Below are positions 52,968-62,180 of a stretch of 64,000 bases of DNA, piece by piece. Numbering within the stretch: position 1 is the stretch's first letter; every line of letters starts with the position of its first letter. This DNA is from an uncultured Rhodospirillaceae bacterium. Lineage in GTDB: Bacteria > Pseudomonadota > Alphaproteobacteria > Azospirillales > Azospirillaceae. Location: NCBI GenBank assembly GCA_937927415.1, contig CALBDS010000043.1, positions 1-64,000 on the forward strand, given 5' to 3'. The position numbers and the translations under genes are program-made. The notes under the pieces are model-generated. The model saw only the letters and a program-made list of their open reading frames with translations. It ran no database searches and had not been told where the DNA came from.

Positions 52968-55499
52968 TCACCGGCGCGGCTTGGCCCGCGCCGTGGGTTC
53001 GGCCTCCAGCGGGTTGTCGGGCCAGTAATGCTTGGGGTACTGGCCCTTCAGGTCCGCCTTCACCGCCCGGTAGGCGTTGGCCCAGAAGCTGGCGAGGTCG
53101 CGGGTCACCTGCACCGGGCGGCGGGCCGGCGACAGCAGATGCAGCAGCAGCGGCACCCGCCCGCCGGCAATCCGCGGCGTTTCGGCCAGCCCGAACATCT
53201 CCTGCAGCCGCACCGCCAGCACGGGTTCCTCCCCGTCATAGGCGATGGGCACGCGGGACCCGGACGGCACCTCCACATGGGTGGGCGCCTCCGCGTCCAG
53301 CCGCTTCTGCATGGCCCACGGCAACAGGCCGCGCAGGGCCGACGACAGGTCGATGCGCTCCAGATGCGCCCGCCGGGCGATGCCGTCCAGGAAGGGCAGC
53401 AGCCAGTCGTCGATGGCTGCCAGCAGGGCGTCGTCGGAGACGTCGGGCCATTCCTCCCCCTCGATCCGGCGCAGGAAGGCGACACGGGCCTGCCACGCCC
53501 GCATGCCGTCGGTCCAGGGCAGGCAGGACAGACCCATCTGCCGCACCCCCTCGGCCATGGCGGCGGCGACCGTGCCGGGGGGCGGGTTCTGCAGCCGTTC
53601 CTCCTTCAGGGACAGGGCGAACAGCATCCGGCGGCGGCGGGCCTGGACCAGCTGCTCGCGGGCGTCCCACGCCACCTCGGTTTCCGTGCGGATGGCGTCG
53701 GAAAACAGGTCTTCGATCTCCCCCTGGGTGACGGGTGCGGCGAGGAAGATGCGCGCCTCCCGCGCGGCACCGTCCAGATCGGCCACCGCCAGCCAGTCCT
53801 GCGCCGACAACGGTTCATGGGAGGCGAAGAAGGCGCCGCGGCCGTTGGACAGGCGGTATTGCGCCGCCTGCCCGCCGGCCCCACCCCCACCGCCGCGGCG
53901 GCGGGCAATGCGGTCGGGATAGGCCAGCGCCACCACCAGCCCGGTGGAGCCGATGTCCCCCTCGTCCCCCTTCACCCTCAACTGCCGCTGCCACTGGCGG
54001 GCCAGTTTGGATGCCTGCTGCGCCCCGCCCCGCTCCACCGACAGGCCGCGGCCGACACCGCCACCCTTATCCCCACGCTCCAGCGCCCGCAGCACCTCCA
54101 CCCGCAAGCGCAGGTCGCTGTCCTGGAACCCCGGCTGGGCGCGCAGAATGTCCCGCTCCCCCAACAGGGCCGCCACCTGACAGGCCAGCCCGCCCAGCCC
54201 CCGCTCTCTGGCCTTCAGCATCATGTGGGCCAGCCGCGGGTGGACGCCGAAACCGGCCATCCGCCGCCCGTGGGGGGTGATGGCCCCGCCGGCGTCCAGC
54301 GCCCCCAGTTCGCCCAGCAAGTCCCGCGCCTGGGTCATGGCGGCGGCGGGCGGCGGGTCCAGCCACGCCAGCCCCGCCGGGTCGCCCGCCCCCCACGCCG
54401 CCAGTTCCAAAGCCAGCGGCGCCAGATCGGCGTCGAGAATTTCCGGCGTGGTGAAGGGCGCCAGCGCCCGGTGCACCGCTTCCGGCCACAGGCGGTAGCA
54501 CACCCCCGGTTCCAGACGCCCGGCGCGGCCCCGGCGCTGCTCGGCGGAGGCCTGGGACACCTTCACCGTCACCAGCCGCGTCATGCCGCTGCGGGGATCG
54601 AAGCGCGGCACCCGCATCAGGCCGCTGTCCACCACCACCCGGATCCCCTCGATGGTCAGGCTGGTTTCGGCGATGGAGGTGGCCAGCACCACCTTGCGCA
54701 CACCGGGCGGGGCCGGGGCGATGGCGCGGTCCTGGGCGTCGGCGGTCAGGTCGCCGTACAGCGGGGCGATCTCCACCCCCAGTCCCACGGTACCGTCCAG
54801 CGCCGCCTGTACCCGCCGGATCTCCCCCGCGCCGGGCAGGAACACCAGCAGGCTGCCGCTTTCCTCCGCCAGCGCCCGGCGGACGGCTCCCACCACGGCG
54901 TCGTCGATGCGGGCACCCGGCGGCGGGGCGTCGAGATGGCGGTTGTCCACCGGATAGGCCCGCCCCTGGCTGGTGACGACGGGCGCGTCGCCCAGCAGGC
55001 GAGCCACCGGGGCGCCGTCCAGCGTCGCCGACATCACCACCAGCCGCAGATCGTCGCGCAGCGCCGCGCGGGATTCCAGGCACAGCGCCAGGGCAAGGTC
55101 GCTGTCGATGCCGCGTTCGTGGAATTCGTCGAACAGCACCGCCCCGATGCCGGGGATTTCGGGATCTTCCTGAAGCTGGCGCAGGAACAGCCCGTCGGTC
55201 ACCACCTCGATCCGGGTGGCGGGACCGACGCGGGTGTCGAGCCGGACGCGATAGCCGACGGTGCCCCCGACCTCTTCCCCCAGCATGGCGGCCATGCGCC
55301 GGGCTGCCGCACGGGCGGCCAGCCGGCGCGGCTCCAGCACGATGATCTTGCGCCCCGCCAGCCAGGGGGCGTGCAGCAGCGCCAGCGGAACTTTGGTTGT
55401 CTTACCGGCACCGGGGGGGGCCTGGAGCACCGCTACTCCACACGACTCCAGAGCGAATGCAAGTGCAGGAAGCGTATCGTCAATTGGTAATCGCTCCAA
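52968..55499 (-). CDS. hrpB: ATP-dependent RNA helicase HrpB
   Basis: This DEAH-box helicase of about 843 residues has Walker A APPGAGKTTKVPLALL (about residues 28-40), the FDEFHERGIDSDLALAL motif, LVVMSATLDGAPVARLL, the helicase C-terminal LATSIAETSLTIEGIRVVVDSGL and QRRGRAGRLEPG, and a C-terminal HrpB extension. No ATG is available; TTG at 55499 gives the usual N-terminus. Further in-frame codons up to 55592 overlap the divergent gene's leader. Confidence 0.93.
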   Translation of the reverse strand: MERLPIDDTLPALAFALESCGVAVLQAPPGAGKTTKVPLALLHAPWLAGRKIIVLEPRRLAARAAARRMAAMLGEEVGGTVGYRVRLDTRVGPATRIEVVTDGLFLRQLQEDPEIPGIGAVLFDEFHERGIDSDLALALCLESRAALRDDLRLVVMSATLDGAPVARLLGDAPVVTSQGRAYPVDNRHLDAPPPGARIDDAVVGAVRRALAEESGSLLVFLPGAGEIRRVQAALDGTVGLGVEIAPLYGDLTADAQDRAIAPAPPGVRKVVLATSIAETSLTIEGIRVVVDSGLMRVPRFDPRSGMTRLVTVKVSQASAEQRRGRAGRLEPGVCYRLWPEAVHRALAPFTTPEILDADLAPLALELAAWGAGDPAGLAWLDPPPAAAMTQARDLLGELGALDAGGAITPHGRRMAGFGVHPRLAHMMLKARERGLGGLACQVAALLGERDILRAQPGFQDSDLRLRVEVLRALERGDKGGGVGRGLSVERGGAQQASKLARQWQRQLRVKGDEGDIGSTGLVVALAYPDRIARRRGGGGGAGGQAAQYRLSNGRGAFFASHEPLSAQDWLAVADLDGAAREARIFLAAPVTQGEIEDLFSDAIRTETEVAWDAREQLVQARRRRMLFALSLKEERLQNPPPGTVAAAMAEGVRQMGLSCLPWTDGMRAWQARVAFLRRIEGEEWPDVSDDALLAAIDDWLLPFLDGIARRAHLERIDLSSALRGLLPWAMQKRLDAEAPTHVEVPSGSRVPIAYDGEEPVLAVRLQEMFGLAETPRIAGGRVPLLLHLLSPARRPVQVTRDLASFWANAYRAVKADLKGQYPKHYWPDNPLEAEPTARAKPRR

Positions 55500-55591
55500 G
55501 ATTGCACGCCTATGTCTTAAGGAAGGGGTAAGTGTGTGACGATATGATGAGGCCGGCCTTACGGCCCAATCCGTTCGCTCAGGTGGGTACA

Positions 55592-56743
55592 ATGAACGCC
55601 ATCGTCGGCAAAAGCTTTTCTCCGCTGCTGGATTCCATTCTGTACGGTGGATCCAGCGTGTCGATGAATCTGGCGCTGCTGTCCCGTGATTCCGTGCCGG
55701 AGAAATGGCTGTTTTCCTCCCGCGCGCTCAACGGGGCGATGCTGTTCAAATACCCCAACTTTCCCGACCGCATCCCCAGCGGCGGCCTGTTCGACGGGGG
55801 GGATCTGGAGGATTTCCGGCCCATCGAGACGGGGATCTATATCCCCTACGACATTCAACGCCCGCGTGAAGGCGGATCGGCCATCTACCTGCGGCAAAAG
55901 AATTGCGATGTGCTGTTGCAGGACTATCTGGGCATCCGTGCGGAAAGCGGTAATGAACGGCTGCACCGGGATCTCGACCGTCTGCTGCTGCTGGACAATG
56001 TGCCGTCGCTGGACCCGTTCCTGGTCAGGGATTACCTGGACAGCCAGCAGGTGGCCTATGACTCCTCCTATCTGCAATTGAACGAGAAGGAGGTGGCCCT
56101 GATCCGGCAGATGATCTCCACCAAGATCGCCGAGATCATCGACAAGGCGTTTGCCGTCGGCAAACGCCCCGCCGCCGACCGCGACCGGGTGGTCACCGCC
56201 CTGTGGAACCCCGCCCTTCCCGAAGCCCGCGACTTCATCGCCGCCTTCGGCATCGGCGAGGCGGACGCGCCGGTGGTGTTCGCGGCGTGGAAGGGAATCA
56301 CCTTCTATCAGGTTCAGTTGCGGGTGATCGCCCCGCGGGTGGCGGAGATGCTGCGCTGGTTCGGGTCGCGCGATGCCATCCCCTTCGACGCATCGATGAA
56401 CCGGACCTTCATGGACCAGCTCGTGATGTTCCGCGACCGCATCACCACCCGGCTGAAGGCTCAGGTGGACGAAACCCGTGTCATCATGCACCAATACGAC
56501 GGCGCCCACGCCGCTTTTCTGGGCGGCAAGCCCAAGCAGCTCATCCATTTTCTGAAAGGGGCGCGGCGCACCTATTGGGTGCTGGCAAGCTGCCTGTCGG
56601 CGCTGAACAGCAGCGCGTCCATCTTCTTTTCCGACGTCAAGCCGTCGCGCGGCAACCGGCTGAGCTTCGAGGAAAGCGCCCAGATGTTCCAGAAACTCGA
56701 CATCGTGCTGGCCCGCAAGCGCGAGGTGCCGCCCAGCTTCTGA
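55592..56743 (+). CDS. Protein of unknown function, 383 residues
   Basis: No family was recognised. The protein has no signal peptide or membrane helix. It contains SVSMNLALLSRDSVPEKWLFSS, a Tyr/Pro-rich segment TGIYIPYDIQRPREG, and an alpha-helical C-terminal half (RDRITTRLKAQVDETRVIMHQY). The ATG at 55592 has an AGGTGGG ribosome-binding site; a GTG at 55532 in the same frame is the alternative. It is convergent with the RTX genes, 56 bases away, and divergent from hrpB. Confidence 0.65.
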   Translation: MNAIVGKSFSPLLDSILYGGSSVSMNLALLSRDSVPEKWLFSSRALNGAMLFKYPNFPDRIPSGGLFDGGDLEDFRPIETGIYIPYDIQRPREGGSAIYLRQKNCDVLLQDYLGIRAESGNERLHRDLDRLLLLDNVPSLDPFLVRDYLDSQQVAYDSSYLQLNEKEVALIRQMISTKIAEIIDKAFAVGKRPAADRDRVVTALWNPALPEARDFIAAFGIGEADAPVVFAAWKGITFYQVQLRVIAPRVAEMLRWFGSRDAIPFDASMNRTFMDQLVMFRDRITTRLKAQVDETRVIMHQYDGAHAAFLGGKPKQLIHFLKGARRTYWVLASCLSALNSSASIFFSDVKPSRGNRLSFEESAQMFQKLDIVLARKREVPPSF

Positions 56744-56799
56744 TGACCGCGGCCCCCCGCCCACGCAGCCGGTGCGGGCGGGAGGGCTTTGGCCGCCTG

Positions 56800-57429
56800 T
56801 TACAGCAGGGACGCCAGATTGGCGGAATAGCCGTCCGCGCTGACCAGCCATTCGACGAGGTTGTTGCCGCCCAGGAAGAAGTCCTCGATCACCACGCCGT
56901 CGCTCAGCATGCCGTCCGCCAGATCCGCGGTGGTGCCCAGCCACAGGTCGTTGCTGCCGACCGGCTGCGCCCAGCCCAGGTTCGCCAGATTGACGTTGGC
57001 GAAATAAACGATGTCCGAGGTGCCGCCGCCGTAGCCGGTGTTGCCGGCTTCGGACTTGTCGTCGTTGATGGTGTCAACGCCTTCGCTGGCGTAGTGGTAA
57101 TAGATGTCGTTGCCGGTGCCGCCGTACATCAGGTCGTTGCCGGCCCCGCCCAGAAGCCGGTCGTCACCCGCACCGGACAGGAGCGAATCCGCCCCGTTGC
57201 CGCCGTACAGCGTGTCGTTGCCGTTGCCGCCAACCAGGCCGTCGTCCCCGTTGTTGCCGTACATCAGGTCATTGCCGTCCTGACCCTGGATGAGATCCAC
57301 ATAGGCGCTGCCATAGATCGTGTCATTGCCGGCCCCCGCCAACACACCCGTGGCGGTTTCCGGATAGACCGGCACCCAGGAGGTGACGTCGATCACTTCG
57401 GACGCTGAGGTGCCATAATACATCGCCAT
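56800..57429 (-). CDS. Mini-RTX calcium-binding protein 1
   Basis: This 209-residue protein is the last of three tandem paralogues. It consists of about seven GG-x-G-x-D-x-(L/I)-type nonapeptides (residues 35-115, such as GAGNDTIYG, GGNGNDTLYG, GGAGNDLMYG) that bind calcium, and a C-terminal domain related to HCBP-type T1SS secretion modules (VVIEDFFLGGNNLVEWLV, ending ANLASLL). There is no signal peptide and no catalytic domain. It is the most diverged copy, but residues about 105-180 are identical to the other two. The start at 57429 has an AAGG site. Confidence 0.85.
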   Translation of the reverse strand: MAMYYGTSASEVIDVTSWVPVYPETATGVLAGAGNDTIYGSAYVDLIQGQDGNDLMYGNNGDDGLVGGNGNDTLYGGNGADSLLSGAGDDRLLGGAGNDLMYGGTGNDIYYHYASEGVDTINDDKSEAGNTGYGGGTSDIVYFANVNLANLGWAQPVGSNDLWLGTTADLADGMLSDGVVIEDFFLGGNNLVEWLVSADGYSANLASLL

Positions 57430-57545
57430 GAGAATCGTACCTTTACGATTTGGAAGTGTCACGAACCGGCATCAGACCGATGCCGGCCACAGGCCAGGGC
57501 GGGACGATCCCGACCCTGGCCGTTTGCGGTTTTCAGGAGCGCCGA

Positions 57546-58178
57546 TTACAGCAGCGAGGCCAGATTGACCGAATAGTTGTCGGCGGTGACCAGCCATTCG
57601 ACGAGGTTGTTGCCGCCCAGGAAGAAGTCCTGGATCACCACGCCGTCGCTGAGAACGCCGTCGGACAGATCCGCGGTGGTGCCCAGCCACAGGTCGTTGC
57701 TGCCGACCGGCTGCGCCCAGCCCAGGTTCGCCAGATTGACGTTGGCGAAATAAACGATGTCCGAGGTGCCGCCGCCGTAGCCGGTGTTGCCGGCTTCGGA
57801 CTTGTCGTCGTTGATGGTGTCAACGCCTTCGCTGGCGTAGTGGTAATAGATGTCGTTGCCGGTGCCGCCGTACATCAGGTCGTTGCCGGCCCCACCCAGA
57901 AGATGGTCGTCGCCCGCACCGGACAGCACCGAATCATTGCCATTGCCACCGTACAGCGTGTCGTTGCCGGTGTTGCCGACCAGAATGTCGTTGCCGTTGT
58001 AGCCATAGATCAGGTCGTTGCCGTCGCCACCCGTGATGACGTCGTTATAGGCGCTGCCCAGAATCGTATCGTTGCCACCCAGACCGTCCGCGCCGTTGGC
58101 GTTTTCGGGATAGACCGGAACATAGGACCGGATGTCGATGTAATCGTTACCCTGGGTCGGATTGGGATAAACAGCCAT
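57546..58178 (-). CDS. Mini-RTX calcium-binding protein 2
   Basis: This 210-residue paralogue has the same plan: N-terminal NDYIDIRSYVPVYPENANG, about eight RTX nonapeptides and the secretion domain DGVVIQDFFLGGNNLVEWLVT ending SVNLASLL. It is identical to protein 3 from about residue 76 to the end. Its AGAAGGGAC ribosome-binding site and upstream hairpin (58210-58234) are shared with protein 3. It is probably exported by the T1SS encoded upstream. Confidence 0.87.
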   Translation of the reverse strand: MAVYPNPTQGNDYIDIRSYVPVYPENANGADGLGGNDTILGSAYNDVITGGDGNDLIYGYNGNDILVGNTGNDTLYGGNGNDSVLSGAGDDHLLGGAGNDLMYGGTGNDIYYHYASEGVDTINDDKSEAGNTGYGGGTSDIVYFANVNLANLGWAQPVGSNDLWLGTTADLSDGVLSDGVVIQDFFLGGNNLVEWLVTADNYSVNLASLL

Positions 58179-58209
58179 TGGAATCTGTCCCTTCTGGTTC
58201 TTGGTTCAT

Positions 58210-58234
58210 GGCACCGGCCCTGATGGCCGGCGCC
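58210..58234 (-). other. Intercistronic hairpin upstream of mini-RTX 2
   Basis: On the minus-strand transcript, 58225-58234 pairs with 58210-58219 over 10 bp including one G-U, with a short ATCAG loop, 32 bases before the start codon. A related but weaker structure lies at the same place upstream of mini-RTX 3 (about 59010-59034). It could influence message processing or differential expression of the RTX genes. Confidence 0.4.
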
Positions 58235-58344
58235 GTATCAGCCACCGCCGCCATGGGCATTCCATGGGGGTGCGGTGGAACGGAGGATCCGACGGGCCAG
58301 AGAGGAACGCCCCCCTGGCGGTTTGCGGTTTTCAGACGCGCCGG

Positions 58345-58977
58345 TTACAGCAGCGAGGCCAGATTGACCGAATAGTTGTCTGCGGTGACCAGCCACTCGA
58401 CGAGGTTGTTGCCGCCCAGGAAGAAGTCCTGGATCACCACGCCGTCGCTGAGAACGCCGTCGGACAGATCCGCGGTGGTGCCCAGCCACAGGTCGTTGCT
58501 GCCGACCGGCTGCGCCCAGCCCAGGTTCGCCAGATTGACGTTGGCGAAATAAACGATGTCCGAGGTGCCGCCGCCGTAGCCGGTGTTGCCGGCTTCGGAC
58601 TTGTCGTCGTTGATGGTGTCAACGCCTTCGCTGGCGTAGTGGTAATAGATGTCGTTGCCGGTGCCGCCGTACATCAGGTCGTTGCCGGCCCCACCCAGAA
58701 GATGGTCGTCGCCCGCACCCGACAGCACCGAATCATTGCCGTTGCCGCCGTACAGCGTGTCGTTGCCGTTATCGCCGACCAGAATGTCGTTGCCGTTGTA
58801 GCCATAGATCAGGTCGTTGCCCTCACCACCCGTCAGAAGGTCGGCATAGGCGCTGCCCAGAATCGTATCATTACCGCCGAGGCCATGCGCCGCATTGGCG
58901 TTTTCGGGATAGACCGGAACATAGGACCGGATGTCGATGTAATCGCTACCTTCGGTCGCGCCGCTGTAAACAGTCAT
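58345..58977 (-). CDS. Mini-RTX calcium-binding protein 3
   Basis: This 210-residue paralogue is the first RTX gene after the secretion genes. It differs from protein 2 only in the first 75 residues or so (start MTVYSGATEGSDYIDIRSY). RTX nonapeptides run from about residue 33 to 115; the secretion domain ends SVNLASLL. Its DNA and leader are a tandem duplicate of protein 2. It lies 123 bases after the membrane fusion protein gene. Confidence 0.87.
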   Translation of the reverse strand: MTVYSGATEGSDYIDIRSYVPVYPENANAAHGLGGNDTILGSAYADLLTGGEGNDLIYGYNGNDILVGDNGNDTLYGGNGNDSVLSGAGDDHLLGGAGNDLMYGGTGNDIYYHYASEGVDTINDDKSEAGNTGYGGGTSDIVYFANVNLANLGWAQPVGSNDLWLGTTADLSDGVLSDGVVIQDFFLGGNNLVEWLVTADNYSVNLASLL

Positions 58978-59100
58978 TGAAATCAGTCCCTTCTGGTTCT
59001 GGGTTCATGGCACCCGCCCTGATGGCCGGCGCCGTATCAGCCACCGCCGCCATGGGCATTCCATGGGGATGCGGTGGAAAGGGGATCCGGCGGGATGGGG

Positions 59101-60417
59101 TCAGTCCTCCCGAAACGCCCGCCGGAAGGAATCCTCGATGGGTTGCAGCAGATAGCGCAGCAGGGTCCGCTCGCCGGTCAGGATCAGGGTTTCCGCCGGC
59201 ATCCCCGGCTGCAGATGAACCCCGTCCAGGGCGGCCAGTTCGCCCGCGTCCACCTCCACCTGTGCCCGGTAATAAGCGGTGCCGGTGCGCTCGTCGGTCA
59301 GGGCGTCGGCCGATACCCGCGTCACCCGTCCGGCCAGTTGCGGGGTCGTCCGGCTCTTGAACGCGCTCAGCACCACCTTGGCCGGCAATCCGGCGCGCAC
59401 CACGTCGATGTCGGTGGGGCTGACGTGGGCGTCGATCACCAGCGGCTCGTCCTGGGGCACCAGATCCAGGATATCCCCGCCCGGCGTCACCACCGCACCG
59501 GGGGCGAAGTGGCGCAGCTTCATCACCACACCGGCGACCGGGGCCACCACATCGCGGCGGCCCTGGCGCACGGCGGCGGCGGCGCGCTTTTCCCGCGCCT
59601 CGGCCAGCCGGACCTGCACGTCGCGCAGTTCGGTGGCGATCTCGCTCTGGCGGTCGTCGCGCAGGCTGAGGATTTCCAGTTCAGCCTGGGCGATGGCCTC
59701 ACGGGCCTGGGCCATGCGGTTGGCAAGGTCGCCCTGCTGCCCTTCCAGTTCCACCTGCTGGCGCTGAAGGGCCAGCAGGCGGGGTTTGCGCTCCAGCCCC
59801 TGACGGACCATGATCTCCACCCCGACGACCTCTTCGGCGATCAGGGCCAGTTGCCCGCGCCCGGCGGCCCGCTGGGCATCCAGGGCGGCGATCTGCGCCT
59901 GCTGCTGGGCGATGCGCTGGCGGATCACCTCGGCCCGGCTGTCCAGGCTGGTGCGGCGGCTGGCGAAGATGCGCTGCTGGCCGGCCAGGATCTCGGCCAC
60001 CGCCCGCTCCCCCGTCAGGGCGGTCAATTCAGCGGGAAACGTCACGTCGGCGCGGCCGTCACGCTCGGCCGCCAGACGGGCTTCCTGCGCCGCCAGCGCC
60101 CAGACCTGCCCGTCGAGGAGCGCGATGGTGGAACGGGTTTCCAGATCGTCCAGCCGCATCACCGGCTGCCCCGCCGCCACCCGGTCGCCTTCGCGCACCA
60201 GGATCTCGGCGATGATGCCGCCGTCCAGGTGCTGCACGGTCTTGCGGTTGCCGTCCACGGTGACGGTGCCGGGGGCGATGGCGGCACTGGCCAGCGGCGC
60301 CAGGGCGGCCCAGCCGCCGAAGCCGCCGAACCCCACCAGGGCCGCCAGCGCCCCGGCGGCGATCAGCGTGCGCACCGGCGGTCCGGCCGGCGGATCATGC
60401 AGCGCGGCGGCACTCAT
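59101..60417 (-). CDS. Type I secretion membrane fusion protein (HlyD family)
   Basis: This 438-residue adaptor has a short cytoplasmic head, one transmembrane helix (about 18-40), a half-lipoyl region VDGNRKTVQHLDGGIIAEILVREGDRVAAGQPVMRLDD, a long coiled-coil hairpin (about 100-285) and the HlyD C-terminal beta-barrel with GDILDLVPQDEPLVIDAHVSP. It would bridge the ABC transporter to an outer-membrane TolC-type channel, which is not encoded in this window. Its ATG overlaps the ABC gene stop as ATGA. Confidence 0.95.
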   Translation of the reverse strand: MSAAALHDPPAGPPVRTLIAAGALAALVGFGGFGGWAALAPLASAAIAPGTVTVDGNRKTVQHLDGGIIAEILVREGDRVAAGQPVMRLDDLETRSTIALLDGQVWALAAQEARLAAERDGRADVTFPAELTALTGERAVAEILAGQQRIFASRRTSLDSRAEVIRQRIAQQQAQIAALDAQRAAGRGQLALIAEEVVGVEIMVRQGLERKPRLLALQRQQVELEGQQGDLANRMAQAREAIAQAELEILSLRDDRQSEIATELRDVQVRLAEAREKRAAAAVRQGRRDVVAPVAGVVMKLRHFAPGAVVTPGGDILDLVPQDEPLVIDAHVSPTDIDVVRAGLPAKVVLSAFKSRTTPQLAGRVTRVSADALTDERTGTAYYRAQVEVDAGELAALDGVHLQPGMPAETLILTGERTLLRYLLQPIEDSFRRAFRED

Positions 60418-62180
60418 GCGGTCGTCTCCTTAAGGGCGGTGGGGGTGGGGGGGGAAACGGCGACCGGGCGGCCTGCGGCCGGGGATCCGACCGGGTGCAG
60501 GGTGCGGCGCTTCAGCGTCTCGATCACCTCGTTGCGCGGCCCCAGCAGATCGACCCGCCCGTCCCGCAGCACCAGGATGCGGTCAACCTGTCCCAGGGTG
60601 CTGGGCCGGTGGCCCACCAGAACCACGGCGGCCCCCCGCTCCTTCAGCCCGGCGACAGCCCGGTTCAGCGCCTCCTCCCCTTCGGGATCGAGGCTGGCGT
60701 TGGGTTCGTCGAGAACCACCAGCCGCGGCATGCCATAGAGCGCGCGGGCCAGGGCCAGACGCTGGCGCTGTCCGCCGGACAGGCAGGCCCCGCCGTCGCC
60801 GATATCGGTGTCGTACCCCTGGGGAAGGCGCAGGATCATGTCGTGGCAGTCGGCCGCCCGCGCCGCCTCCACCACCGCGGCGGGATCGGGGTCGCCCAGC
60901 CGGGCGATGTTGTCGGCGACCGTGCCGCCGAACAGCGCCACATCCTGGGGCAGATAGCCCAGATGGCGGGCCACATCGTCGCGGCGCCATTGAAACAGGT
61001 CGGCGCCGTCCAGCCGTACCGCCCCGGCCAGCGGCGGGTGCAGCCCCACCAGCAGCCGGGCCAGGGTCGATTTGCCGGCGGCCGACGGGCCGATGATGGC
61101 CAGGGCTTCCCCCGGACGCACCTCGAACGACACCCCTTGCAGGATCGGGCGGGGCAGTACTGGCCCGGTGGAATCCCCCACCCGGTACACCACGTCGCGC
61201 ACGGTCAGATGCCCGGTCGGTTCGGGCAGCGGCAGCCCCGCCGCCCGCCGCGGCGGGCGGGACAGCACCGCGTTGAGCCGCCCCAGAGCCTCCCACCCGG
61301 CCACCGCCTGACGCCAGCCGCCGATGGCCTGTTCCACCGGCGACAGGGCGCGCCCCAGCACGATGGAGGAGGCGATCATCGCGCCGCCGGTGATCTCGTG
61401 CCGCACCGACAGCCACGCCCCCAGCCCCAGCACCGCCACCTGCACCACTTGGCGCAGGAAGCGGGTGAGCGCCAGCAGCACGGCGCTGCGCCGCTGAACC
61501 CGCTCGTTGCGGTCCAGGCAATCCCGATGATGCACCTGCCAGCGGCGCAGCAGGCCGGGCAGCAGGTGCAGGGCATCCAGCACCTCGGCGTTGCGCACCG
61601 CGGTATCGGCGGCCACCAGCGCCCGGCGCCCCGCCGCCGCCGACAGCGCGGCCCCCCGCCGGGTCATCCGGTCGTTGGCCAGCACCAGCACCGCCAGCAC
61701 CACGACCGCCCCCACCGCCAGATGCCCCAGCAGCGGGTGCAGCAGATAGATCACCGCCACATAGACCGGCACCCACGGCGCATCCAGCAGGAAGACGGCA
61801 CCCCCCGCCATGGTGCCGCGCACGGCGGCCAGATCGCGCAGCGCCTCGGTGCGTTCCGCCCGTCCGGCCAGCACCCCGTCGGCCACCCGTTCCAGGATGG
61901 GCGCGCCCAGCCGGCGTTCCAGCCAGTCCCCCGACACCGCCAGCGTCCGGCCGCGGACATAATCGAGGAAGGCCATCAGCCCCAGCGCCGCCACCGCCAC
62001 CACCGTCAGGTACAGCAAGGTCGCCAGATGCCCCGACGGCACCACCCGGTCATAAACCTGCATCATGTAAAGCGACGAGGTGAGCGCCAGAAGGTTCACC
62101 AGCAGGCTGAAGCCCCCCGCCCACATCAGGGCCGGGCGGCAGAAAGCCAGAGCGTCCGCAGCACTTCGTTCGACCGGCAT
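60414..62180 (-). CDS. Type I secretion ABC transporter (PrtD/AprD type)
   Basis: This 588-residue permease-ATPase has about six transmembrane helices in its first half, and a nucleotide-binding domain with Walker A GPSAAGKST (about residue 358), the signature LSGGQRQRLALARAL and Walker B LVVLDEPNASLDPEGEE, with GHRP as the switch. It lacks an N-terminal C39 peptidase domain, as expected for RTX exporters of the PrtD type. The ATG at 62180 has an AAGGGG site; the longer frame to 62246 adds unconserved residues. Confidence 0.95.
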   Translation of the reverse strand: MPVERSAADALAFCRPALMWAGGFSLLVNLLALTSSLYMMQVYDRVVPSGHLATLLYLTVVAVAALGLMAFLDYVRGRTLAVSGDWLERRLGAPILERVADGVLAGRAERTEALRDLAAVRGTMAGGAVFLLDAPWVPVYVAVIYLLHPLLGHLAVGAVVVLAVLVLANDRMTRRGAALSAAAGRRALVAADTAVRNAEVLDALHLLPGLLRRWQVHHRDCLDRNERVQRRSAVLLALTRFLRQVVQVAVLGLGAWLSVRHEITGGAMIASSIVLGRALSPVEQAIGGWRQAVAGWEALGRLNAVLSRPPRRAAGLPLPEPTGHLTVRDVVYRVGDSTGPVLPRPILQGVSFEVRPGEALAIIGPSAAGKSTLARLLVGLHPPLAGAVRLDGADLFQWRRDDVARHLGYLPQDVALFGGTVADNIARLGDPDPAAVVEAARAADCHDMILRLPQGYDTDIGDGGACLSGGQRQRLALARALYGMPRLVVLDEPNASLDPEGEEALNRAVAGLKERGAAVVLVGHRPSTLGQVDRILVLRDGRVDLLGPRNEVIETLKRRTLHPVGSPAAGRPVAVSPPTPTALKETTA

